Source of the DNA: Mangrovactinospora gilvigrisea
Lineage (GTDB): Bacteria > Actinomycetota > Actinomycetes > Streptomycetales > Streptomycetaceae
Assembly (NCBI RefSeq): GCF_001879105.1
Contig: NZ_MLCF01000067.1
Coordinates: 18,577 to 82,576, forward strand
Direction: 5' to 3'
Length of the DNA stretch: 64,000 nt
Made by a program: the position numbers and the translations under genes. Shown piece after piece: positions 40,789 to 48,956 of the stretch. Below the pieces are notes generated by a model. The model ran no database searches and had not been told where the DNA came from. It worked only from the letters and a program-made list of their open reading frames with translations. The stretch's first letter is position 1; each line of letters opens with the position of its first letter.

Positions 40789-41079
40789 TCAGATCAGCTG
40801 GATCCGGGTGAGCACGACGTGCGGCTCATCGGCATCCGCCATGATCACGTACTCGGCGACACCCAGCGCGCCGTCCTTGCCGATGCCCACCCGCCGCATC
40901 GCCGGCCACTCGGGATCGGCGGTGGCCTCCGGCAGCTCCCCGCGCAGTTCGTTGATGCGTACGGTCAATGCGATCACCTCGCTGAACAGCTGAGGCGGCA
41001 CGCTCGGATCCGTGAGGATCTGCTGGACCTGCTTGGAGGGAATGCACGGCCAGCCCTCGTCGTCGATCCCGTCACTCAA
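40789..41079 (-). CDS. Hypothetical protein, translationally coupled TTG start (96 aa)
   Basis: The start is the TTG at 41079, which overlaps the upstream stop within TTGAGTGA. The product begins MSDGIDDEGWPCIPSKQVQQILTDPSVPPQLFSEVIALTVRINELRG. It then has EWPAMRRVGIGKDGALGVAEYVIMADADEPHVVLTRIQLI. The second half looks like the curved sheet of a RelE-type toxin (VAEYVIMADADEPHVVLTRI). Together with the gene before it, this could be a toxin-antitoxin pair; catalytic residues are not clear. Confidence 0.5.
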   Translation of the reverse strand: MSDGIDDEGWPCIPSKQVQQILTDPSVPPQLFSEVIALTVRINELRGELPEATADPEWPAMRRVGIGKDGALGVAEYVIMADADEPHVVLTRIQLI

Positions 41080-41365
41080 CAGGAAGCCCGAGCGCGCGCC
41101 GCTTGGCGATGACCTCGTCCCAGCTGGAGAGCGGGAGCGTGCCGTTGTCGACCTGGGCGCGGATGGCGTCGCGGGCGGGGTCGGTGTCCAGCATGGCCTC
41201 GGCCCACCAGCGGCGCACCACCGCCGGCGCGGTCTCGGCGGTGGCCAGACCCAGCTCGCGGTAGAAAGCCATGCGGCGGGCACCGGACAGCGCCTGGGCG
41301 ATCCCGTCGACGGTGCGCGGAACCCGGTCGGCGCCGGTTGACGGCTCCAGCGGCTGTGCGGTCAC
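41072..41365 (-). CDS. Hypothetical small protein, possible antitoxin-like partner (97 aa)
   Basis: GTG start at 41365 with GAGGAGCA seven bases upstream. The sequence LSGARRMAFYRELGLATAETAPAVVRRWWAEAMLDTDPARDAIRA is a pattern I recall from small uncharacterised actinobacterial proteins located next to a RelE-like partner. It ends SLSSWDEVIAKRRALGLPVE-type, with WDEVIAKRRALG resembling the C-terminal tail of antitoxins. The downstream gene overlaps it by eight bases. Toxin-antitoxin identity is inferred from gene order only. Confidence 0.5.
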   Translation of the reverse strand: MTAQPLEPSTGADRVPRTVDGIAQALSGARRMAFYRELGLATAETAPAVVRRWWAEAMLDTDPARDAIRAQVDNGTLPLSSWDEVIAKRRALGLPVE

Positions 41366-41408
41366 TGCGGTGCTCCTCGTGCTGCCGAGCGGTGGAAAAG
41401 ACCTGCCT

Positions 41409-41864
41409 CTACCGTAGCGGCCGCCGGCCCGCTCGGGATGCGACAGCACGAGAGCGAACCGCGCTGGCCCTTGCGGCGGATCTCAGCTGCGGCGGACATG
41501 CCGCTCCCAGCGTGCGGACTGTTCGTTCCAGATCACGCTGACCGTCTCGCTTCGGCGCCGCACCCAGGGCCTCCAGGTCGGTCTCGAGCAGGGCGCGCAG
41601 CGCGGCGTCGGGGACGTGGTCGGGCAGTTCGAAGTGAGCCTGTTCACCGTCCGCGTGCTCGACCCGGAGCCGCAGCCCGCCCGGGCCGGGATGGGTCTTG
41701 CGGTGCAGCAGCTCACGCGCCTTGTCGTAGGTCGTGGTGGCCGCGCGAGTGGCCAGGGCCTGTAGGAAGGGCCCCAGGGTCACCCCGGCGAGGAACATGC
41801 CTACCACGTCGACCGCCGGGGCTGGCGCTACCGGCACGGGTTGGGGCTCGCGAGGTCGCCTCAT
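41409..41864 (-). CDS. Hypothetical protein, probably frameshifted near its end
   Basis: ATG 41864 is used, with GAGG nine bases upstream. The protein begins MRRPREPQPVPVAPAPAVDVVGMFLAGVTLGPFLQALATRAATTTYDKARELLHRK, a short hydrophobic stretch followed by helices. It continues LRLRVEHADGEQAHFELPDHVPDAALRALLETDLEALG. After about 41555 the codon bias of this frame drops. A different frame, ending at 41483 with RRRSETVSVIWNEQSARWERHVRRS, has far more G/C third positions. So the true C-terminus is probably in that frame and one base is lost or gained. Function unknown. Confidence 0.45.
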   Translation of the reverse strand: MRRPREPQPVPVAPAPAVDVVGMFLAGVTLGPFLQALATRAATTTYDKARELLHRKTHPGPGGLRLRVEHADGEQAHFELPDHVPDAALRALLETDLEALGAAPKRDGQRDLERTVRTLGAACPPQLRSAARASAVRSRAVASRAGRRPLR

Positions 41865-42117
41865 AGTCATCAGCCTCAGCGTCTCCGACGGTGCGATCCC
41901 GGGCCGATCCGGCCGGTGTCCAGGGCCAGCACCATCCACAACGTGGGCGGGCGTGGTAGGGCGGATCGCGCTCCAGCAGCCGCGCCGACGCGGCTGCTTC
42001 ACGACGCGTCTACCCTCGCGGCTCCGACCGGGCACGTCGCCATCGCCCCAACGCCAGCAAAGGGGGCGGCGCGCGGCAGTGGTTGACCGGCCGTCCAGCC
42101 TGGTCCGCAGTTTCCGC

Positions 42118-42440
42118 TCACACGGCTCGGTCTGTGAGGAGGCGAAAGACGTTGGCCACGAGAGAGTCGAGCTGGTCGCCGAAGGCCACTGCTGAGCTGA
42201 TGGCGGGTGCGGGCAGGGTGCCTGAGTCGTCGATGCCGGCGAAGTAGTCCACGTCGGCCCAGCCGCCTCGGAACAGCACCACGGACAGCTCCCTCCCAAG
42301 GCCTGTGAGGACGATTCCGACGGAGTCGGCATCCACGACTGCTGCCCGATCCAGCTTCAGATGCTGTGGCCACTCCTGGGTAGACTCCTCCGTCGTTCCA
42401 CCTCAAGGACGGCTTCATCAAGATCGATAACTCGCTCCAT
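42118..42440 (-). pseudogene. Frameshifted small hypothetical gene
   Basis: An ATG at 42440 opens MERVIDLDEAVLEVERR, which then runs into a stop in its own frame. The second frame continues with TTEESTQEWPQHLKLDRAAVVDADSVGIVLTGLG and then LSVVLFRGGWADVDYFAGIDDS to a stop at 42118. Joined, they make a protein of about 107 residues that resembles small acidic immunity-type proteins in style; I cannot name the family. Either a one-base change near 42395 inactivated it or the sequence has an indel there. Confidence 0.5.
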
Positions 42441-42552
42441 GGGCTGATCATGCCGGAGAGACCGTCTATCGGTTCGGAGTTGGCTGGCATGAGAGCAGAC
42501 CCAGGAACCCCCACATGGCCCGGCTATCGAAACGGGCAGTTGAACGACAAGC

Positions 42553-43659
42553 TCAGCGTGCGGGCAGCAAGGAGGCCATGTAGCGCACGGTCGCGGCGAA
42601 CGCGTCGGGGATACGGGCGTGGATGTCCTCTCGCCCGTCCGGAGTCATGACCGCGCCGTGCAGGGCGTACTGGTGGGCGTTTTGGCTGACGACGGTCAGG
42701 CGGGTGCCGAACAGGGCGACGGCCTGGCTGATCCGCTCCGGGCGGGACAGGCCGGTCAGCACCACCGGCATGCTGGCGGGGAGGTTCTCTGCGAGCCAGC
42801 ACAGCCCCGGCAGCGCCCAGGACTCCCAATTGGTGTTCTCCCGGACCGTCTGGAGGTTGACCGCGACCGCCGGCGGCGGCGCGTCGGCGATCCACTCGGT
42901 GTAGCGGACCAAGTCCTCCAGCCGGAACCAGTACAGGTTGGGCACGGCCATCACCCCGGCGTCGGCGAGTTCCTGGCAGATCAGCAGGCAGCGGCGCATG
43001 TTCAACAGGTGCTCGGCGCGCGGCCAGTTGCCGTAGACGGAGAAGTTGGGTGCCAGCACCACATCCCACTGCTGGGCGGCGATCTGCTCGATCAGGCGGT
43101 CGCGGCGCCGCCGGGTCCACAACGCCTCCACGAGCGGATCCTGGCCGTAGCCGACCAGGACGGCCTTCTGGCCGGCGTTCAGAGCCAGCACGTCGCGGGC
43201 GCTGCGGTCGGCGAAGCGCGGCAGGAGGGTGTGGGTGGTCTGGCTGAAGACGCGGCGCAGTCCGATCCCGTAGGCCGGCCACCGCAGGTCGCGGTCCAGC
43301 TCGGTGACCGCGGCGCCGTCGGTCATCGGAATGAACGAGGGCAGGGCCGGCAGCGTGCCGTCGATGGCGATGTCGTCGAAGGCCAGGGTGCCTTTGACGT
43401 CCGCCATCCAGGCGGCGATGTCGGTGCGCGAGCCGCAGCGGATCGGGCAGCTGGTGCAGGCTCCGCGCGGTGCGGCGCCCTCGGTGGCGGCGCAGCCGCA
43501 GTAGGAGCAGTCGGAGTTGGTGCCCGAGCACAGCGGCTCGACGGTGGCCGGCCCGCCGCGGCCGTCGGGGCCAGCCCAGAAAGCGCAGCGGGTGCAGTCG
43601 CACCCGCGGCCGGGAAGCGGGGCGCCGACGCCGGGCATGGGCAGGGGGATGGTGGTCAT
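42553..43659 (-). CDS. DUF4417 protein with Cys-rich N-terminus
   Basis: 368 residues from ATG 43659, overlapping the ParB-like stop (ATGA). The N-terminus is Cys-rich: CDCTRCAFWAG, LCSGTNSDCSYCGCAATEG and ACTSCPIRCGS, at least nine Cys in the first 75 residues, fit for zinc or an Fe-S cluster. The C-terminal half is DUF4417: WDVVLAPNFSVYGNWPRAEHLLNMRRC, LADAGVMAVPNLYWFRLEDLV, LTGLSRPERISQAVALFG. DUF4417 proteins occur on plasmids and phages and their role is unknown. Coupled translation with a ParB-like and a replication-relaxation protein suggests a role in plasmid DNA handling. Confidence 0.75.
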   Translation of the reverse strand: MTTIPLPMPGVGAPLPGRGCDCTRCAFWAGPDGRGGPATVEPLCSGTNSDCSYCGCAATEGAAPRGACTSCPIRCGSRTDIAAWMADVKGTLAFDDIAIDGTLPALPSFIPMTDGAAVTELDRDLRWPAYGIGLRRVFSQTTHTLLPRFADRSARDVLALNAGQKAVLVGYGQDPLVEALWTRRRRDRLIEQIAAQQWDVVLAPNFSVYGNWPRAEHLLNMRRCLLICQELADAGVMAVPNLYWFRLEDLVRYTEWIADAPPPAVAVNLQTVRENTNWESWALPGLCWLAENLPASMPVVLTGLSRPERISQAVALFGTRLTVVSQNAHQYALHGAVMTPDGREDIHARIPDAFAATVRYMASLLPAR

Positions 43660-44999
43660 GCGGCTGGGAGCCCTTCGCGTTCGGGGGTGTCGGCGAGCGC
43701 GCTGTGCAGCTCGCGCACGGCCAGGTTGAGGGAGCCGCGGTCGTAACGGTCCAGGTGGCGGCCCGCGCGCAGCTGCGCGGCCAAGGCCTTGATCGCCTCC
43801 AGGGCGGCCTGCACGTGCGCGGCGTCGACGGCCTCGGTGACGTTGGTGGGTGGTTGCTCGCAGGAGGCGGGGCCGGCCGGGTCCGTGGAGCGCGCACTGC
43901 CGGCGGCGGTCTGCGGCCGAGCCGGGTGCGGGGAGGAATCCGCTGCGTGGTCGGGCTCGGGGGCCGGCTCCCGGTCGTCGCCGGCCGGCACCGGATCGTC
44001 GCGGCCCCTGTCGTCCTGGCTCTGGTCGGCCCGGCCGCCGCGGACGAGCTTGGCACGGCGGGCGGCGTTGGCCTGCTCCTGGCGGGCCTCGGCCTCCTGC
44101 ACAACCTCGGCGGGCTCCATGCCGGGCTCCTGCAGCCCGACGGTCACCGCGATCGGCAGCAGCTCCAGGCGGCGGGAGTCCTTCAGCGCCGACCAGATCT
44201 CCGCAGCAGCCTCGGCCCGGCCCTGCTGCAGCCGGGCGAACCGGATGCGCGTGTTGAGGCGGATCGCCGCCTCGTCCATCTCCAGCGTCAACTCCCGCGG
44301 CAGCGCCGCGAAGGCGCGCACCAGCTCGGTGGCGCGCCGCTCGTCCAGCTGCAGACCCAGGCGAGTCAAGACCTCCGGCCACGGCGCGGCCAACTCCCGG
44401 TCGGTACCGCGGATCTTCTCCAGCGCATGGAACCGCTCGATCGGGTCGGCGATCGCATACACCTCGCGGGGGACCGGCCGTCCGGCCCTAAGCAGCTTGC
44501 CGACCAGCAGCGCGCACCGCTGGAACATCAGCGCGGCCGCCTGCTCGCCCGGCTTGAGCGGTTCGCGGGCAAGGTTTTCCACCAGCTGCCAGACCCGCCG
44601 CTCCTCCTCCGACAGCGGCCCCGGGCACACCACTGCCGGCACGGTCTGAAAGTGCGGGCTGTCGGTGTGCACCGCACCCCAGCGCATCGCCCGCAACCGC
44701 CGCTCGCCGGCCACCAGCCGCATCTGCGGCTCACGGCCCTCGCGGACGATCTCCTCCGCGAGCACCGGCTGCAGCAGGCCGACCTCGCCGATGGAAGAGA
44801 TCAGATCCGCCAGGTCCGCGGGCGCGGTGGCATCGCCGGGCAGCCTGGGCTGCACCTCGGTGTGCACGGCGCCGGCGCCGCGCATCGGCAGCATCTCGAA
44901 CCGGCGGTGCCGCAGCTTGTCGTAGCGCTGCATGACCTCGGCCAGGTGCACCATGCTGGCGCTGCCCGAGGCCTGGAGCGTTTCCGGGGGCGCACTCAT
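43656..44999 (-). CDS. ParB-like (Srx-fold) protein
   Basis: 447 residues from ATG 44999, overlapping the previous stop (ATGA). The N-terminal ParB/Srx region reads ADLADLISSIGEVGLLQPVLAEEIVREG, then EPQMRLVAGERRLRAMRWGAV with the G-E-R-R-x-R-A box, then VWQLVENLAREPLKPGEQA. A helical central part follows (RELTLEMDEAAIRLNTRIRFARLQQG). The C-terminal 130 residues are Pro/Ala/Asp-rich and end with a helical AALEAIKALAAQLRAGRHLDRYDRG. ParB-fold proteins bind CTP and DNA in partition or transcription. There is no ParA partner next to it, so it may instead serve transfer or regulation. Confidence 0.8.
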   Translation of the reverse strand: MSAPPETLQASGSASMVHLAEVMQRYDKLRHRRFEMLPMRGAGAVHTEVQPRLPGDATAPADLADLISSIGEVGLLQPVLAEEIVREGREPQMRLVAGERRLRAMRWGAVHTDSPHFQTVPAVVCPGPLSEEERRVWQLVENLAREPLKPGEQAAALMFQRCALLVGKLLRAGRPVPREVYAIADPIERFHALEKIRGTDRELAAPWPEVLTRLGLQLDERRATELVRAFAALPRELTLEMDEAAIRLNTRIRFARLQQGRAEAAAEIWSALKDSRRLELLPIAVTVGLQEPGMEPAEVVQEAEARQEQANAARRAKLVRGGRADQSQDDRGRDDPVPAGDDREPAPEPDHAADSSPHPARPQTAAGSARSTDPAGPASCEQPPTNVTEAVDAAHVQAALEAIKALAAQLRAGRHLDRYDRGSLNLAVRELHSALADTPEREGLPAA

Positions 45000-45943
45000 C
45001 CGCCCTCCCCACCGGTCAGGAACAGGTCGCGCGCGGTGGTGTCGCTGCGCAGCAGCGGCGTGAAGATGGGCGCCCACGGGCCGGCGTCCTGAAGCCTGGT
45101 CAACGTGGTGGCCCCGATGAGCAGGTTCGGGGCCAGGCGCGCCAGCCGCGGCTGGGCGGCGGCCAGCGCAGCCAGGTCGCGGATCCGCCGCTCCAGGACC
45201 GGCTCGGCGGCGCCGGTGAAGACGACGACCAGCCGGGGGAAGGCGGGGTAGCGGTAGCGCCAGGCGGGCCGGGTGGAGGCCGCCGAGCGGCGCGGCCGGT
45301 CGCCGTAGCTGGGCACGTACTCGAAGTACCGGCCGTAGGCGTCGAGTTTCTCCGCGAGCCGGTGGGTGGCCATCGTGGCCCGGTCCAGCTCCAGGCACAC
45401 CGTCAGCAGGCTGCGCCGACCCGAGGGCGCGATGTGGGTGCAGCGCAGCACCGCGTCGCTGATGACGTGGTCGCTGGCGAAGCGGGCCCGGCCATCGCGC
45501 AAGCGGTGGGCGACCTCGGGCACCCAGTCCAGGCTGCCGCACTCGTGCCCGAGACGGCGCGCATGGGTGGCGAAGGCGACCCCTGTGTCGTTGACGGCCA
45601 AGGTGTGCTGCTGCCGCGGGCCGCTGGCGGACTCCACGGTGACCTGGTGGGCGCGCTGCGCCTGCTCGGGTCCGCAGCCCAGCTCCGCGCCGGACTCGGT
45701 CAGAAACCACACGTACGGACGGGACTTGAGCGGGCCCGAACCGTGCGCCCGCACCGCATCGATCAACCCCGCATCCCGCAGCTCCGCCAGGATCCGGGGG
45801 ACGTACGACCCTTTGCCGCGATGCGGAAAGAGCAGCGTCGACAGCTGCCGGGTGGTCATCATGCGGTGCTGGTAGAGCAGTTGCAGGGTGCCGGAGGCGA
45901 ACTCCGAAAGCGAGGGCGCGAAGGCGGGCGGGGACGTGGTCAT
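44996..45943 (-). CDS. Replication-relaxation family protein
   Basis: 315 residues. It opens with a winged helix: ASGTLQLLYQHRMMTTRQLSTLLFPHRGKGSYVPRILAELRDAGLIDAV. Next come KSRPYVWFLTESGAELG and a nuclease-like part (VTVESASGPRQQHTLAVNDTGVAF, SLDWVPEVAHRLRDGRARFASDHVISDAVL). This is the arrangement of the Replic_Relax family found on actinobacterial mobile elements, thought to act in replication or DNA processing for transfer. No classical MOB relaxase is visible in the window, so this protein is the best candidate to act on oriT or on replicative transfer DNA; that is inference. Confidence 0.75.
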   Translation of the reverse strand: MTTSPPAFAPSLSEFASGTLQLLYQHRMMTTRQLSTLLFPHRGKGSYVPRILAELRDAGLIDAVRAHGSGPLKSRPYVWFLTESGAELGCGPEQAQRAHQVTVESASGPRQQHTLAVNDTGVAFATHARRLGHECGSLDWVPEVAHRLRDGRARFASDHVISDAVLRCTHIAPSGRRSLLTVCLELDRATMATHRLAEKLDAYGRYFEYVPSYGDRPRRSAASTRPAWRYRYPAFPRLVVVFTGAAEPVLERRIRDLAALAAAQPRLARLAPNLLIGATTLTRLQDAGPWAPIFTPLLRSDTTARDLFLTGGEGG

Positions 45944-48273
45944 CAGGCCACCACCGAAGCGCCGGGGCCGTCGTCATCGGGCTTGTCCAAGGACACGCTG
46001 CGCCCGCTGGCCCGCATGGGAGCGGACTCGCCGGTCGTGGCATCGCCCTCGGCGGGCGGCGTGGTGTCCTCCTTGCCGGTCAGGAAGTCTGTGATGCGCT
46101 GGTCCAGGGTCTCCAACTGCTCCAGCGTGTCGCCGATCTTCTGGCGGCGAAGCTTACGGTCCACCGCCGCGTCCAGCGCCGGCAGGCCGTCGGGGTTGTG
46201 CTGGGCGGCGAACAGCTGCTCCAGGCTCCCTCCGTGGATCTTGAACGGTGCCGAGCGGCGCCCGTTCAGATCGAGGGTCACCAGGTAGCTGTAGCGCTCG
46301 ATGCGGGTGAGGGTGTCGGCCGTGACCTCCTTGCCCATCCGCTTGACCACGGCGCTGGCCTCGTCGATGTCGGCCGCGGTCGAGATCAGCAGCGAGGAGT
46401 TCTGCAGCAGGGCCTGGCGGGTCGGCCCGCTCAGGCGCTGCAGCATCTGGGTCGCGGCCACCATCTTGACCTTGTACTTGCGCAACTGCTCGGTGATAGC
46501 TGCCAGAAAGCCCTTGCTCGCCCCGTCCAGGGCCGTCAACTCGTCCATGAACGTCCAGAACTCCTGGCGCTGCTCGGGCGCGAGGTTGCGGCGCGAGAGG
46601 CCGGCGCGCAGCACCTCGTACGTCAGCAGGCAGGTGACGATCCGGTCGCGGTCTCCGCCGCCCTCGGGGCACACGAACACCACTCGGCCCTCGTCCATCG
46701 CCCGGCGCACATCGAAGGCGGAGCGGGAGGAGCCCAGGAACGCCCGCAGCGCGATCGAGGAGTCCAGCCGCTCCAGGAAGTTGGTCACGACCGGCACGGC
46801 CTCGGTGGCGTAGCGGGGGAAGGACTTGGTCCAAAACTCCTGGAGGGTCCGCGGCAGCAGCGGCAGGACCTGCTCGCGCCATTCCTCGTCGTGCAGCAGG
46901 GTCCGCAGCTGGAACAGCGTCGGCATCAGGTCCGGCCGGCCCTCGCCGTTGACGTGGTGGCCCAGGTAGGCGAGGGTCTGCACCGCGCGGGTCAGGATGG
47001 ACTTGGCCCGCCCGGCGCCGTCGCCCCACGACATGGCGGAGGCGACCGCCGAGACGATGTAGTCGGTGACGTCGGGGATCTCCCGCTCGGTGCGGCCCTC
47101 CATCGACAGCGGGTTCCAGGCGGTGGCGGTCGCCTCCGCGTCATGGACCGTCAGATCGATGACCCACAGCCGGCTCTGGATGTGCGGGTGGGCCAGATAG
47201 GGGCGGGCCCGCGCATAGGCGTCGCGGTGCGGGTCGACGAACAGCTCCCCGTGCCCGGCATGCGCCAGCGCGAGGGCCTGGACCAGGGCCAGTTCGGTCT
47301 TGCCGAAACCGGACTTGCCCAGCAGCATCCCGAACAGCACATCGGAGATCGGCGCGCCGACCAGCCGCCACCCTCCGCCGGATTCCTGCACCCAGCCCAG
47401 CGGCAGCAGATCGGCCTGCCCGGTGTAGGTGGGCAGCCCGACCGGCGCCGGGGGTACCTCGCCGCCGGAGCGGACGATGTTCGGGGCGGCGTTGTGGATC
47501 GTCGGCGGCTTGAGCAGCCCCATGATCTCCGGTCCGGTCACCCACCGGTCCCGGCGGGGGCGAAACGCCCCTGTTTCGCGGCGCCGATCGAAGGAGCGGC
47601 GGTGCCAGGGGGCATCCGCGCCCGCCAGCCGCGGGAAGCGGTCGCCGAGCGGCGCCAGGTAGTTCTGGTCCGCCCACGCCGACAGCGCTCCTTGCAGCTG
47701 ACCGACCAGCATCTGGGCCCGGTCGGGATCGGGGGAAGCGGCGTACAGCAGGAGCTGGACACTGAAGACCGGCCCGACGCCGGGGACGAACTTGCCGACG
47801 GCGGCGCGCAGATCACTGCCCTTGGCCGTGCGGCGGCCGCGGGGCGCCGGCTGGCCGCGCAGGGCGGCGCTGGCCTCCGCGAGCACGCCCTCGAAGCGGC
47901 CGCCGCCGACCGGACCGTCCGAGCCGATCATCCCGGTTCCGGCGCCTCGGCGGGCGGAGGCGGCCAGGCGCCGGCGTCGGCTGCGCACCCGGCCCTCGCT
48001 GACCGGCACCAGGTCCAGGAGCAACTCGGCGCGCTCACCGTCCTCGTGACGCACCGAGGCCAGCGCCCGGGCGATGCCCTCCAGGGGGTCCGGCGAGAGG
48101 GGGACGGCACGCAGCGGAAGGTGGTCCGCCCGGGCCAGCGCCACCTCAGCGCGCGCTTCGAACAGCAGGGGAGCGGGATCGCCAGCGGGCTCGGCGGCGG
48201 TGAGCTGCGGGTCGGGGACCGCCGGGAAGGAGAGGGTCGGCGGCTCGTCGGCGGGGCGCAGGGTGATGGACAT
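45943..48273 (-). CDS. VirD4/TraG-type coupling ATPase
   Basis: 776 residues. Walker A is MLLGKSGFGKTELALVQALA (about residue 343) and Walker B is EFWTFMDELTALDGASKGF (about 615). Between them are FVDPHRDAYARARPYL, EFWTKSFPRYATEAVPVVTNFLERLDSS and VFVCPEGGGDRDRI. After Walker B comes KYKVKMVAATQMLQRLSGPTRQALLQNS, the usual conjugative ATPase continuation with a sensor Q. The N-terminal third is an unassigned region (LLFEARAEVALARADHLPLRAVPLSPDP) and has no clear membrane segment. The membrane anchor may be the small protein encoded immediately before it. It would feed DNA or protein substrates to the T4SS channel. Confidence 0.85.
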   Translation of the reverse strand: MSITLRPADEPPTLSFPAVPDPQLTAAEPAGDPAPLLFEARAEVALARADHLPLRAVPLSPDPLEGIARALASVRHEDGERAELLLDLVPVSEGRVRSRRRRLAASARRGAGTGMIGSDGPVGGGRFEGVLAEASAALRGQPAPRGRRTAKGSDLRAAVGKFVPGVGPVFSVQLLLYAASPDPDRAQMLVGQLQGALSAWADQNYLAPLGDRFPRLAGADAPWHRRSFDRRRETGAFRPRRDRWVTGPEIMGLLKPPTIHNAAPNIVRSGGEVPPAPVGLPTYTGQADLLPLGWVQESGGGWRLVGAPISDVLFGMLLGKSGFGKTELALVQALALAHAGHGELFVDPHRDAYARARPYLAHPHIQSRLWVIDLTVHDAEATATAWNPLSMEGRTEREIPDVTDYIVSAVASAMSWGDGAGRAKSILTRAVQTLAYLGHHVNGEGRPDLMPTLFQLRTLLHDEEWREQVLPLLPRTLQEFWTKSFPRYATEAVPVVTNFLERLDSSIALRAFLGSSRSAFDVRRAMDEGRVVFVCPEGGGDRDRIVTCLLTYEVLRAGLSRRNLAPEQRQEFWTFMDELTALDGASKGFLAAITEQLRKYKVKMVAATQMLQRLSGPTRQALLQNSSLLISTAADIDEASAVVKRMGKEVTADTLTRIERYSYLVTLDLNGRRSAPFKIHGGSLEQLFAAQHNPDGLPALDAAVDRKLRRQKIGDTLEQLETLDQRITDFLTGKEDTTPPAEGDATTGESAPMRASGRSVSLDKPDDDGPGASVVA

Positions 48274-48282
48274 GAGGGCCTT

Positions 48283-48804
48283 TCAGCTGAAGTCGTCGGG
48301 GTCCGAAGGCGTGCCGGGGGCGGCCTCGAAGGCCAGGTGCACGGTCGGTGGGATCTGCCGTCCGTCCGCATCGAGGACCTCGACCTCGCAGCCGGGCAGG
48401 CCCTGGGCCGCCAGGGCTCGCGTGGCCGCGGCGGGCCCCTCGATGCGGAAGGCCATGCGGCCGTCGGTCGAGACCAGCGCGATGCGCATCGCGGCGCCCT
48501 CCCGGGCATCGAAGGCGGCACGCAGGGCGTGGCGGGAGCCCTGGGCGATCTGCTGTGCCACCCTCAGCGCCTCTTCCTCGCGCGGGTCGTAGCTGGTGCT
48601 GGGCCTAACCTCCAGAGCCACGCGATCGGCCAGCAGCCGGTGCACGGCCCGCCGCCGCAGCAGCGCGAAGCCGACGGCCGCCGCGGCCAGGACCACAAGC
48701 AGCCACCACCAGGAGGCGGCGAGCGCTCCAGCCCGGTGCGCCAGCTGGGGTCCGCCGTGGGCGAGCCAGTCGAGGGCGGGACCGATCAGGGGCAGGCCGT
48801 TCAT
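48283..48804 (-). CDS. Small membrane protein of the T4SS, likely partner of the coupling ATPase
   Basis: 173 residues. One membrane segment near the N-terminus (GALAASWWWLLVVLAAAAVGFALLRRRAVHRLL, about residues 26-58) is followed by a cytoplasmic domain (TSYDPREEEALRVAQQIAQGSRHALRAAFDAREGAAMRIALVSTDGRMAFRIEGP). It is the first gene after promoter copy B and sits nine bases before the coupling ATPase, which itself seems to lack a membrane anchor. A split anchor/ATPase pair is a reasonable inference. No known family recognised. Confidence 0.65.
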   Translation of the reverse strand: MNGLPLIGPALDWLAHGGPQLAHRAGALAASWWWLLVVLAAAAVGFALLRRRAVHRLLADRVALEVRPSTSYDPREEEALRVAQQIAQGSRHALRAAFDAREGAAMRIALVSTDGRMAFRIEGPAAATRALAAQGLPGCEVEVLDADGRQIPPTVHLAFEAAPGTPSDPDDFS

Positions 48805-48888
48805 CGCAGGCCCGCCCGGGTGCGGCCGGTCGCAGCAGGCATAGCTCCTCCTTCTTGGTCAGCCCCGGTCCCCGGGGCTCTCATCCGT

Positions 48889-48919
48889 TACAGGTGTCGC
48901 GGCGGCGCCCGGTGTGACA
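48889..48919 (-). promoter_or_regulatory. Transfer-regulon promoter, copy B (TGTCACAC-N15-CACCTGTA)
   Basis: Minus strand: TGTCACAC (48912-48919), 15 bp, CACCTGTA (48889-48896), with an A/T-rich AAAAAGATCTT stretch about 10 bp further upstream that could be an UP element. The 5' leader contains a small hairpin (AGCCCC with GGGGCT, about 48860-48880). It drives the unit from 48804 down to 42553. Confidence 0.7.
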
Positions 48920-48956
48920 TCGGGGCGGCAAGATCTTTTTGTTCGGAGGTTCCGGC

